A stretch of 7,421 bases of DNA from an uncultured Oscillospiraceae bacterium (GTDB taxonomy: Bacteria > Bacillota > Clostridia > Oscillospirales > Oscillospiraceae): contig CANQKJ010000109.1 in NCBI GenBank assembly GCA_947624465.1, positions 1 through 7,421 of the forward strand. Reading direction: 5' to 3'. The position numbers and the translations under genes are program-made. How positions within the stretch are numbered: position 1 is the stretch's first letter; each line of letters opens with the position of its first letter. Below, in pieces: positions 1 through 6,336 of this stretch. The notes under the pieces are model-generated. The model searched no databases. It was not told the DNA's origin and saw only the letters and a program-made list of their open reading frames with translations.

Positions 1-368
<368 letters not shown>

Positions 369-420
369 GGTTGACATACCTCCAAAATCAGTGTGTGTAA
401 TGGCATTTTAGACACCTATT

Positions 421-448
421 ATTCTATCAAACCAGGGGGGATTGTCAA
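421..448 (-). promoter_or_regulatory. Sigma-A-type promoter of ppdK
   Basis: On the minus strand a perfect -35 box TTGACA (443-448) is followed after 16 bp by the -10 box TAGAAT (421-426, 5 of 6 consensus bases). Initiation would fall near 414, giving a leader of about 46 nt before the ppdK ATG at 368. The spacer contains a run of six C on the coding strand. I see no clear operator or riboswitch fold in this short leader. Confidence 0.75.
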
Positions 449-494
449 GATTTTCTTTGGCCGGGAATGGCTTTCAAGGAAAATTTTTCGCTGT

Positions 495-524
495 TTGACA
501 GATTTGGCCCCGTTGTGTTGTTAT
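495..524 (+). promoter_or_regulatory. Probable promoter of dapF
   Basis: A perfect -35 TTGACA (495-500) is followed after 18 bp by TGTTAT (519-524), which matches the -10 consensus at 4 of 6 positions. Transcription would begin near 531 and leave a GC-rich leader of about 120 nt before dapF. The -10 is weak, so the start could be a few bases off. The element lies back to back with the ppdK promoter, with about 46 bp between the two -35 boxes. Confidence 0.55.
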
Positions 525-547
525 AGGGCAGAAGGGGCGAGGCCGAT

Positions 548-613
548 GGACAGCGCGCGGCGGCCTTATCGCGCCCCGCGCCGCAAAAAACAGGCAAACC
601 GCCCGCCCTGTCC
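548..613 (+). other. Possible nested stem-loop in the dapF leader
   Basis: Two nested perfect 6-bp complements occur in the predicted 5' leader: GGACAG (548-553) with CTGTCC (608-613), enclosing GCGCGG (555-560) with CCGCGC (576-581). No U-run follows either stem, so this is not an intrinsic terminator, and it matches no riboswitch class I know. In such GC-rich DNA short complements arise easily, so the fold is a suggestion only. Confidence 0.25.
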
Positions 614-652
614 GCATAGTCTAAAAGGACGACTAGCGGAGGAGGGACCGCC

Positions 653-1444
653 ATGAAATTTTCCAAGCTCCACGGCTGTGGCAACGACTACATTTTCCTG
701 AACTGTCTGGAGGGCGCCCCGGGCGACCTGCCGGGACTGGCCCGCCGCCTGTCCGACCGGCACTTCGGCGTGGGGGCCGACGGGCTCATCTGCGCCTTTC
801 TGTCGGCCACGGCGGACTTCAAAATGGTCATGTTCAACGCCGACGGCTCCGAGGGGGCCATGTGCGGCAACGGCATCCGCTGTCTGGGCAAGTTCCTCTA
901 CGACGGTGGGCTGACGGACAAGACCGGCCTTGCCATCGAGACGAGAGCGGGGGAGCGGCGGATGAATCTGTGGCTGGAGGAAGGCAGAGTTGTGTCTGCT
1001 ACGGTGGACATGGGGGAACCGAAGGTGGGACTGCCCATTCAAAGTGCTGTAAAGGGAATCAACTATACATCTATTCCCGTGTCCATGGGCAACCCCCACT
1101 CCGTGGTCCAGGTGGAAAGGCCGGAGGAACTGGACCTGGAAACAATCGGCCCTGTTTTTGAGCATTGGTCATACTTTCCGGACAGGACCAACACCGAGTT
1201 TGTCCGGGTGGACGACCCTGCCCACCTGTCCGCCCGGGTGTGGGAGCGGGGCAGCGGGGAGACGCTGGCCTGCGGCACCGGGGCCTGCGCCGCCGTGGCG
1301 GCCCTCCACCGGGCTGGGAAGTGCGGCCGGGATGCGGCTGTCCGCCTCCCCGGCGGGGAGCTGCGGGTGACCCTCGCCGACGATGGCCGCGCCCTGCTCA
1401 CCGGGCCGGCGGCGGAGGTATTCCGGGGAGAAGTTGACGGATAG
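653..1444 (+). CDS. dapF: Diaminopimelate epimerase DapF
   Basis: A PLP-independent cytoplasmic epimerase converting LL-2,6-diaminopimelate to the meso form, the direct precursor of lysine and the cross-linking residue of peptidoglycan. The 263-residue length is close to the family norm of about 270. Both halves of the DapF fold are present with their catalytic cysteines: C71 in MCGNGIRC (70-77) and C207 in ACGTGACA (206-213). Other conserved pieces are KLHGCGNDY (5-13), RHFGVGADG (36-44), FNADGSE (61-67), GNPHSV (146-151), RTNTEFV (178-184) and WERGSGET (197-204), which carry the substrate-contacting N11, N62, N180, E198 and R199. The ATG is supported by AGGAGG at 640-645, 7 nt upstream. dapL, the preceding enzyme of the pathway, lies 112 bp downstream on the same strand, and no terminator is visible between them. 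Nothing suggests damage or transfer. Confidence 0.97.
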   Translation: MKFSKLHGCGNDYIFLNCLEGAPGDLPGLARRLSDRHFGVGADGLICAFLSATADFKMVMFNADGSEGAMCGNGIRCLGKFLYDGGLTDKTGLAIETRAGERRMNLWLEEGRVVSATVDMGEPKVGLPIQSAVKGINYTSIPVSMGNPHSVVQVERPEELDLETIGPVFEHWSYFPDRTNTEFVRVDDPAHLSARVWERGSGETLACGTGACAAVAALHRAGKCGRDAAVRLPGGELRVTLADDGRALLTGPAAEVFRGEVDG

Positions 1445-1464
1445 GCCGGAAATCGCCACGTTTT

Positions 1465-1488
1465 GCAGGAAAATTCGTACCATCCTGC
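1465..1488 (+). repeat. Small inverted repeat just upstream of the dapL promoter
   Basis: GCAGGA (1465-1470) and TCCTGC (1483-1488) are perfect 6-bp complements around a 12-bp centre, ending 3 bp before the dapL -35 box. The repeat lies in the dapF-dapL gap with no following T-run, so it is not an intrinsic terminator. It could be a regulator site for the dapL promoter or an RNA hairpin in dapF read-through mRNA. The short arms make chance a real alternative. Confidence 0.3.
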
Positions 1489-1491
1489 CAG

Positions 1492-1520
1492 TTGACGGGG
1501 AAACGGCCCTGTTGTAAAAT
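1492..1520 (+). promoter_or_regulatory. Sigma-A-type promoter of dapL
   Basis: TTGACG (1492-1497, 5 of 6) and TAAAAT (1515-1520, 5 of 6) are separated by the ideal 17 bp. Initiation would fall near 1527, giving a leader of about 30 nt before the dapL ATG. dapL can thus be expressed apart from dapF as well as by read-through. Confidence 0.72.
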
Positions 1521-1556
1521 GAGTTCACTTGATTTTTGCAGCAGGAGGGAGCGCAA

Positions 1557-2774
1557 ATGGCGCACATCAACCAGAACTTTTTGAAGCTGCCCGGCGGCTA
1601 TCTGTTCCCGGAGATCGGACGGCGGGTGCGGGCCTTTTTGGCGGAGGGGACCCCTATGCCCCTGATCCGGCTGGGCATCGGCGACGTGACCCTGCCTCTG
1701 GCCCCGGCGGTCATCGAGGCCATGCACAAAGCCACCGAAGAGATGGGCCGTAAGGAGACCTTCCGGGGCTACTGTGAGGAGACCTGCGGCGCTTACGACT
1801 TCCTCCGTTTCGCCATCCGGGACGACTACAAGGCCAGGGGCGTGGACATCGCCGACGACGAGATCTTCGTGTCCGACGGGGCCAAGAGCGACTGCGGCAA
1901 CATCGGGGACATCTTTTCGGCGGACAATGTGGTGGCGGTGTGCGACCCGGTGTATCCGGTGTATGTGGACACTAACGCCATGGCCGGTCGGGCCGGCGAC
2001 CACGACGGGGAGAAGTGGACCAACCTCGTCTATCTGCCCTGCACTGCTGAGAATGGCTTTTTTCCCGATCTGCCCCAGGGCCGGGTGCCCGATTTGATCT
2101 ACATCTGCTCCCCCAACAACCCCACCGGCGCGGCGGCTACCAGGGAGCAGCTGAAGGTCTGGGTGGACTACGCCAACGCCCACGACAGCGTTATCCTCTA
2201 CGACTCCGCCTACGAGGCCTTCATCCGGGAGGAAGGGGTGCCCCACTCCATTTACGAGGTGGAGGGCGCAAAGACCTGCGCCATCGAGTTCCGCTCCTTC
2301 TCCAAGACGGCGGGCTTCACCGGCAACCGCTGCGCCTACACCGTCATCCCCAAGGCGCTCAAGCGGGAGGGCGCCTCCCTGAACGCCCTGTGGAACCGGC
2401 GGCAGGGCACCAAGTTCAACGGCGTGCCCTATGTCATCCAGCGGGCCGCCGAGGCCACCTTCACCCCCGAGGGACAGCGACAGATCAAAGCGTCCATCGA
2501 CTACTATCTGCACAACGCGAAGGTCATCCGGGAGGGCCTTGCCGCGGCGGGACTCACCGTCTACGGCGGGATCAACGCCCCCTACATCTGGTTCCGTACC
2601 CCCGAGGGCGTGGGTTCCTGGGACTTCTTCGACACCCTGCTGAAAAGGGCCTGCGTGGTCACAACCCCCGGCGCGGGTTTCGGCCCCAGCGGGGAGGGCT
2701 ATATCCGGGTCACCGCCTTCGGCGACGCGGACGCCACCAAAGAGGCCGTGGAGCGCGTCAAATCCGTCCTATAA
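1557..2774 (+). CDS. dapL: LL-diaminopimelate aminotransferase DapL
   Basis: A class I/II PLP-dependent aminotransferase that makes LL-diaminopimelate from tetrahydrodipicolinate with glutamate as amino donor, bypassing the succinylase and acetylase routes. The 405 residues match the family length of about 400-410. Seen in order: [14 protein letters not shown] (7-20), [11 protein letters not shown] (38-48), [13 protein letters not shown] (104-116), [12 protein letters not shown] (129-140), SPNNPTG (185-191, cofactor-site N188), YDSAYE (215-220, D216 and Y219), [12 protein letters not shown] (247-258, Schiff-base K250 and phosphate-binding R258) and YIRVTAFG (382-389, with R384 as the expected substrate-carboxylate arginine). 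The ATG is chosen for AGGAGG at 1543-1548, 8 nt away; a TTG at 1536 would precede that site. Residues 69-84 ([16 protein letters not shown]) differ from the usual GYGPEQGYEFLR by about two extra residues and two cysteines. Its product is the substrate of the adjacent DapF. Confidence 0.96.
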   Translation: MAHINQNFLKLPGGYLFPEIGRRVRAFLAEGTPMPLIRLGIGDVTLPLAPAVIEAMHKATEEMGRKETFRGYCEETCGAYDFLRFAIRDDYKARGVDIADDEIFVSDGAKSDCGNIGDIFSADNVVAVCDPVYPVYVDTNAMAGRAGDHDGEKWTNLVYLPCTAENGFFPDLPQGRVPDLIYICSPNNPTGAAATREQLKVWVDYANAHDSVILYDSAYEAFIREEGVPHSIYEVEGAKTCAIEFRSFSKTAGFTGNRCAYTVIPKALKREGASLNALWNRRQGTKFNGVPYVIQRAAEATFTPEGQRQIKASIDYYLHNAKVIREGLAAAGLTVYGGINAPYIWFRTPEGVGSWDFFDTLLKRACVVTTPGAGFGPSGEGYIRVTAFGDADATKEAVERVKSVL

Positions 2775-2775
2775 T

Positions 2776-2799
2776 TTCTTTTTCCTGAAAGAAAAAGAA
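2776..2799. repeat. AT-rich inverted repeat at the 3' end of dapL
   Basis: TTCTTTTTC (2776-2784) and GAAAAAGAA (2791-2799) form a perfect 9-bp inverted repeat with a 6-nt loop, beginning 2 bp after the dapL stop. A related AAAAAGAAC (2802-2810) follows it. The stem is almost all A-T, so it is a poor terminator by itself. It could weaken or stabilise the mRNA end, or be one copy of a dispersed intergenic element. I could not check for other copies. Confidence 0.5.
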
Positions 2800-2829
2800 T
2801 CAAAAAGAACTTTAATTTGCCTCTAAGCG

Positions 2830-2853
2830 GTGCGATCCCGGAATTTTTCGCAC
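2830..2853. repeat. Short stem-loop in the convergent intergenic region
   Basis: GTGCGA (2830-2835) pairs perfectly with TCGCAC (2848-2853) around a 12-nt loop. It lies between the AT-rich repeat after dapL and the strong terminator at 2890-2922. No function is evident and chance is possible. Confidence 0.25.
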
Positions 2854-2889
2854 GGCGACGACGGTTTTTCATCGACATATGGCAAAAAT

Positions 2890-2924
2890 AAACCGGTCTG
2901 TGGGTATTCCACAGGCCGGTTTTT
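2890..2924. terminator. Bidirectional intrinsic terminator between dapL and the amidase gene
   Basis: A 14-bp stem pairs 2890-2903 with 2909-2922, around the 5-nt loop GTATT (2904-2908), with a single G-T wobble. The plus-strand transcript ends the hairpin in TTTTT. On the minus strand the hairpin is followed by TTATTTTTG. It can therefore end transcripts from dapL and from the convergent amidase gene, whose stop codon is only about 10 bp away. Confidence 0.88.
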
Positions 2925-2932
2925 GCGCCCTC

Positions 2933-3712
2933 TTATGGATGCGGGAAGGTCAAGTTGTCCAGGAAGTCCTCCCAGGCGTCCGGGTTGCGGACGTAGTAGA
3001 TGGGGCACTCCTTGCCGGCCACGTCGTAGTGGCGGATCACGTCTTCCCGCTGGAGGTCGTAGGTGTCGATGAGCCAGTCCACCAGCTTCACCAGGGAGGC
3101 CATGGTCTCGTCGGTGAATTTGCCCTCGGCGTCCGGGTGGCAGCACTCGATGGCGATGGTGTCCGCGTTTCGGACGGTGGAGCAGTAGGCGATCTCATTC
3201 AGGGGCACGCACTGGATGATCTTCCCGTCGATCCCGACAAGAAAGTGGCTGCTGGCGTAGGCCTCGTGGGTCTCGGCCAGATTCTTGAAGTAGCTGCGGT
3301 TCTGCTCCGCCGTGGTGCCCGGATTGCCCACGTAGTGGATCACCACGCCGTTCACCTGGGGCAGCGGGTCGCCGGGGCGGGACCACTCGTTCAGGGGCAG
3401 GATGTCCTGAGTAATCCAATCCGGGACGGAGATATCCCGCTGATTGTTCTGCTCCGGCGAGGGAGTGGGCGTGGGAGCGGGAGAGTCGGTAGGGATCGGA
3501 GAGGGAGTGGAGGACGCGGAGGGCGGGGCCTTATGGCCGGGCAGGCGGAGGAACAGGAGGACCGCCGCCAGGACAATGACCACCCCTATCAGGAGGAAGA
3601 CCGGCAGGGGGGACCTGTGGCGGCGGGGCCGGCGTCCGCCGGGGGAGGGGGTCATGGGGTATACGGAGGAGGGGCGGCGGGCGCCCCGGTCATGATCATA
3701 ATGCTGCGGCAT
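2933..3712 (-). CDS. Membrane-anchored N-acetylmuramoyl-L-alanine amidase (Amidase_2/PGRP fold)
   Basis: Predicted zinc amidase that cuts the MurNAc-L-alanine bond of peptidoglycan outside the membrane. Seen in 259 residues: a basic, Arg/His-rich N-terminus (1-36); one membrane helix (about 37-56); a Pro/Ser/Thr linker (62-88) with repeated TPSP/PTP units; and an Amidase_2 domain (about 97-256). Expected zinc ligands are H126 (VVIHYVGNPGT), H228 (IRHYDVAGKECP) and C236, with K234 near the metal. The H-to-C spacing of 8 matches T7 lysozyme H122/C130, and K234 matches K128. The T7 Y46 position appears to be S155 (SSHFLVG). E189 in IAIECC is a candidate general base. The ATG at 3712 has AGAGAGGT just upstream (3720-3727). 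The gene is convergent with dapL and lies downstream, in the same direction, of the two-component operon, beyond the hairpin at 3740-3788. The missing cleavage motif suggests an anchored rather than released enzyme. A sporulation or division role cannot be told from sequence. Confidence 0.88.
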   Translation of the reverse strand: MPQHYDHDRGARRPSSVYPMTPSPGGRRPRRHRSPLPVFLLIGVVIVLAAVLLFLRLPGHKAPPSASSTPSPIPTDSPAPTPTPSPEQNNQRDISVPDWITQDILPLNEWSRPGDPLPQVNGVVIHYVGNPGTTAEQNRSYFKNLAETHEAYASSHFLVGIDGKIIQCVPLNEIAYCSTVRNADTIAIECCHPDAEGKFTDETMASLVKLVDWLIDTYDLQREDVIRHYDVAGKECPIYYVRNPDAWEDFLDNLTFPHP

Positions 3713-3733
3713 GGCGGTGACCTCTCTTTCTGT

Positions 3734-3788
3734 AAAAAGGCCCCTCTCCGGGCGGGGAGCCTGTCCCCATCATCCCCCGGAGAGGGGC
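3734..3788 (-). terminator. Long branched intrinsic terminator between the two-component operon and the amidase gene
   Basis: A perfect 13-bp GC-rich stem pairs 3740-3752 with 3776-3788. Its 23-nt apical region holds a second perfect 5-bp hairpin, GGGGA (3754-3758) with TCCCC (3764-3768). Read on the minus strand the stem is followed by CTTTTT (3739-3734), the signature of an intrinsic terminator. It should end much of the transcript from the upstream operon (3834-6992), about 45 nt past its last stop codon. It lies within the 121-bp leader of the amidase gene, so it may also limit amidase expression. Confidence 0.85.
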
Positions 3789-3833
3789 ACGAAGTCACCA
3801 AAAAATTGTATCGGACCTGTAAATCTTTGCGCG

Positions 3834-4880
3834 TCAGCTCATCGCGCCCACACCGGACCAGCAGCCCAGCTGAATATCGTAGTACACGCCGAAGACCAGG
3901 CCGTTGTTGGTGGTGAACAGTACCAAAATCTGCTGTTGGGTGTCGATGATCTGGATACCGGTGAAATTATAGAGGTTTTCTGCGACGGACAGGAATTCCT
4001 CCAGGGGAAGGTCTGGATCCATTGCGAAGGAGTTTATCTCCGGGTCCCACTCCGTGTGCAAAAATGTCCAGTGTTCCAGCAGGGCGGGGTCATAGCCGCC
4101 CCAGGAATATCTGTTATAGTCGATGTTCAGGTCCCACCAGGGGAACCACTGCTCCAGACAGTAGTCATAATAGTCCCGCAGAGCGCCGAAGAAATCCAGG
4201 AGCAAGAGGCTCATTTCGGAGGACTGGGGATCGTGGCCGTACTGGAACAGCAGCCGCAGATCGCTGTCCACCTGCCGGAGGGCGGCCTCCTGCTGTTCCT
4301 GGGTGACGGGTTCCGCCTGCTCCGGGCGGATCAGGCAGCTGACCGCATTGGTGCTGCCGCCCACGCCCAGAGCAAAGCTGAAGGTGACGGGAGCGCCCTT
4401 TTCTTTCAGAGAGGCGGGCAGCTCCCGCAGGAACAGGTGGGTCGCCCCAGGGACATCCCCCTGGGGCGGGACGTTCCACTCCAGGGAGGAGAGCAGTTTC
4501 TCCCACGAGAGGTCCAGGCCCTCAAAAGAGGAAAAGGCGGTAAGCATGGCCAGCAGGGGGGTGGTGTAGGCCAGCCCGCCAAACTCCTCCATGGCCTTGG
4601 CGGCCTCCTTGATGGTGGAGGCGTTGAAGTACGTCAGGTCGAACACGTCCACCGCGTCCCGCTCGGAGAGGGGATAGAGCCGGTCGGTGTCGTACAGGGA
4701 CCAGGGATAGAACAGCACCTCCTCGGCGGTCTGGCCCAGCACGGTGGGGATGGACACCGTCCCGGCGGAGCGCACCTCCGACGCGTCCGGGGCGGTGACG
4801 GCCCGTGCCGCCAGCCCCGCCGCGATGGCTCCGGCGAGCAGGATGGCGATGGCGGACAGGATGAACTTCACGTTACGCAT
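3834..4880 (-). CDS. Unrecognised exported protein, third gene of the two-component operon
   Basis: I do not recognise this 348-residue family. The N-terminus is a typical Sec signal: basic start MRNVK, hydrophobic core about 6-24, then ARA (25-27) as a plausible signal peptidase I site. No lipobox cysteine is present, so it is either secreted or, if uncleaved, held by one N-terminal helix. The remainder looks like a folded extracytoplasmic domain with no further membrane helix. It is acidic and aromatic-rich, with W/Y clusters at 245-262 (WFPWWDLNIDYNRYSWGG) and a glycine/aromatic C-terminus (LVFGVYYDIQLGCWSGVG, 328-345). The ATG at 4880 is supported by AAGGAGG (4889-4895), 8 nt upstream, and overlaps the kinase stop in ATGCGTAA (8 nt), so translation is probably coupled. 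The context suggests a partner or target of the sensor kinase, for example a ligand-sensing or signal-modulating accessory protein; that is inference. The branched terminator lies just downstream. Confidence 0.85.
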   Translation of the reverse strand: MRNVKFILSAIAILLAGAIAAGLAARAVTAPDASEVRSAGTVSIPTVLGQTAEEVLFYPWSLYDTDRLYPLSERDAVDVFDLTYFNASTIKEAAKAMEEFGGLAYTTPLLAMLTAFSSFEGLDLSWEKLLSSLEWNVPPQGDVPGATHLFLRELPASLKEKGAPVTFSFALGVGGSTNAVSCLIRPEQAEPVTQEQQEAALRQVDSDLRLLFQYGHDPQSSEMSLLLLDFFGALRDYYDYCLEQWFPWWDLNIDYNRYSWGGYDPALLEHWTFLHTEWDPEINSFAMDPDLPLEEFLSVAENLYNFTGIQIIDTQQQILVLFTTNNGLVFGVYYDIQLGCWSGVGAMS

Positions 4881-6336
4881 GGGTCTCGCCTCCTTCCTGG
4901 GCTGCGCTGACGGGGAAGGTCAGCCGGATCAGTGTGCCCTCTCCCAGGACGCTCTGTATCTCCATGGTCCCCCGGTGGACTTTCACAATCTCCCGGCACA
5001 GGGCGAGGCCCAGCCCCGCGCCGCCGGCCTTCCGGGCGCGGCTCTTGTCCACCATATAGAAGGGCAGGGTGATCTTGTCGATCTCCTCCTGGGGGATGCC
5101 CCGGCCATAGTCCCGTACCAGGATGGTGACGGTCCCGTCCTCTGCTTTGGCGGCCAGGTCCAGCCTGCCGCCCTTTTCGCTGGCCTTGCGGCCATTGTCC
5201 AGCAGATTGTACAGCAGGGATTTGAACAGCTCCCGGTCCATGTCCACCGCCGCGTCTGGACAGGTGCAGACCAGGGTGAGGCCGCTCTGCTCCATGACGG
5301 GCCGGAGGCTGACGGCCACCTCGTCCACCACCTCCCGGAGGGGGGCGGGTGCCAGCTCGATGTTGGCGCTGCCCAGGGTGATCAGCTCCAACAGCTTGCC
5401 GGACAGGGAGCGGAGCCGTTTTGCCTCCTCGGAGATGACCCGGGCGTACTCCACCCGGTCGGCGTCGTCCAGCTCCTTGGACAGGTACAGCAAGTCCGCG
5501 AAGCCCAAAATGCTGGTCAACGGCGTCTTCATCTCGTGGGCCAGGTTTCCGATGAAGGCCTTGCGGTCCTCGGCCACCCGCTCCAGCTGTTCCACCCGGT
5601 CCTGGACGGCCTGGGCCATGGCGTTCATGTCTTTGGCCAGGCCGGCCAGCTCGTCGGAGCCGGAGCCGTCCAGCCGCTCGTCGTACCGGCCCTCCGCCAC
5701 CCGGCGGGCGCTGCGGCTGAGCGCCCCCAGGGGCCGCAGCAGGAACCACACCAGCACCATCAACAGGGCCGCCCCGGCAAAACTGAATCCCAGGCAGAGC
5801 AGCACGGTGCGCTCCGCCTGGGCGGAGAGCTGCCGCTGGAGGCTGGTCACGTCATAGGCCGCGCCCAGCCGGAAGGCGGCGGACTCCAGCGTGATGGGCA
5901 TGGCGCAGACCAGGAACCACTGTTCGTCGTCGTCAAGACCCCGGCGTAGCTCGTAGACCGTGGCGTTGGGACCGTCCTCCTCGCTGACGGGGAGGGGAGA
6001 GAGACCGCTGGGCATGGAGTCAAACAGGGCCGCCCCGGCGCTGTCCAGCAGGACGACACCGGAGAGGTAGCTGTCCGTGGCCTGCTGGGACAGCACCTGG
6101 ACGGCGGCCTGCCGGGCGTCCTCCTCCTCCATCTGCACCAGACCCAGTTGGAGCCGGTGGCTCACCACCCCGGCCCGGAGCATCCCGGCCAGATACTGCT
6201 GCTGGGTCACCGCCCGCTGGTACTCCCGCTGCCACAGGGCGTCCCGGCTGGTCTTGAGCAGCAGGGTCGAGACCAGTGTGGTGGACAGCACCATCAGGGC
6301 CAGGGTGGTGAGGAAGATCTTCTGCCACAGCCTCAT
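4873..6336 (-). CDS. Membrane sensor histidine kinase (HAMP-HisKA-HATPase_c)
   Basis: Sensor of a two-component pair, 487 residues. Domains in order: TM1 (about 8-27); an extracytoplasmic sensor region (about 29-176) with no family I can name; TM2 (about 178-199); HAMP linker (about 197-250, including RPLGALSRSARRVAEG); the HisKA helix with the phosphorylated H267 in FIGNLAHEMKTPLTSILGF; and the ATPase domain with the N-box LLYNLLDNGRKAS (374-386, N377 and N381), G1 box DYGRGIP (409-415), F-box FYMVDKS (426-432) and G2 box GGAGLGLAL (438-446). All catalytic motifs are intact. The ATG at 6336 overlaps the regulator's stop as ATGA; only a weak GGAAAAG precedes it, so translational coupling is likely. 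The 3' end overlaps the exported-protein gene by 8 nt. The signal is unknown. Layout is of the PhoR/BaeS kind, but I would not assign a specific name. Confidence 0.95.
   Translation of the reverse strand: MRLWQKIFLTTLALMVLSTTLVSTLLLKTSRDALWQREYQRAVTQQQYLAGMLRAGVVSHRLQLGLVQMEEEDARQAAVQVLSQQATDSYLSGVVLLDSAGAALFDSMPSGLSPLPVSEEDGPNATVYELRRGLDDDEQWFLVCAMPITLESAAFRLGAAYDVTSLQRQLSAQAERTVLLCLGFSFAGAALLMVLVWFLLRPLGALSRSARRVAEGRYDERLDGSGSDELAGLAKDMNAMAQAVQDRVEQLERVAEDRKAFIGNLAHEMKTPLTSILGFADLLYLSKELDDADRVEYARVISEEAKRLRSLSGKLLELITLGSANIELAPAPLREVVDEVAVSLRPVMEQSGLTLVCTCPDAAVDMDRELFKSLLYNLLDNGRKASEKGGRLDLAAKAEDGTVTILVRDYGRGIPQEEIDKITLPFYMVDKSRARKAGGAGLGLALCREIVKVHRGTMEIQSVLGEGTLIRLTFPVSAAQEGGETHA

Noticed and set aside
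636..652. T-box-like GGAGGGACCGCC before dapF
   Set aside because: It only loosely resembles the AGGGUGGNACCGCG motif and coincides with the ribosome binding site. There is no specifier stem or terminator, so it is not a T-box.
393..684. Small open frames in the ppdK-dapF gap on both strands
   Set aside because: They overlap both promoters and have no ribosome site. Their translations are Pro/Arg-rich with no recognisable feature.
1536..1556. TTG start adding seven residues to DapL
   Set aside because: This start lies upstream of the AGGAGG that correctly serves the ATG at 1557.
1398..2513. 371-residue open frame on the minus strand
   Set aside because: It is antisense to dapL, which carries every expected PLP-enzyme motif. 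Composition is biased and there is no start context.
2879..3916. 345-residue open frame on the plus strand
   Set aside because: It is antisense to the amidase gene, has no ribosome binding site, runs through two terminator hairpins, and its product is low-complexity Gly/Arg/Val sequence. Long antisense frames are expected at this G+C.
3711..4910. 399-residue open frame on the plus strand
   Set aside because: It is antisense to the exported-protein gene and crosses the branched terminator. Composition (Gly/Gln/Val-rich, no recognisable motif) is typical of a shadow frame.
4744..5949. 401-residue open frame on the plus strand
   Set aside because: It is antisense to the histidine kinase, whose catalytic motifs are all intact on the other strand. 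No ribosome site or recognisable domain was seen.
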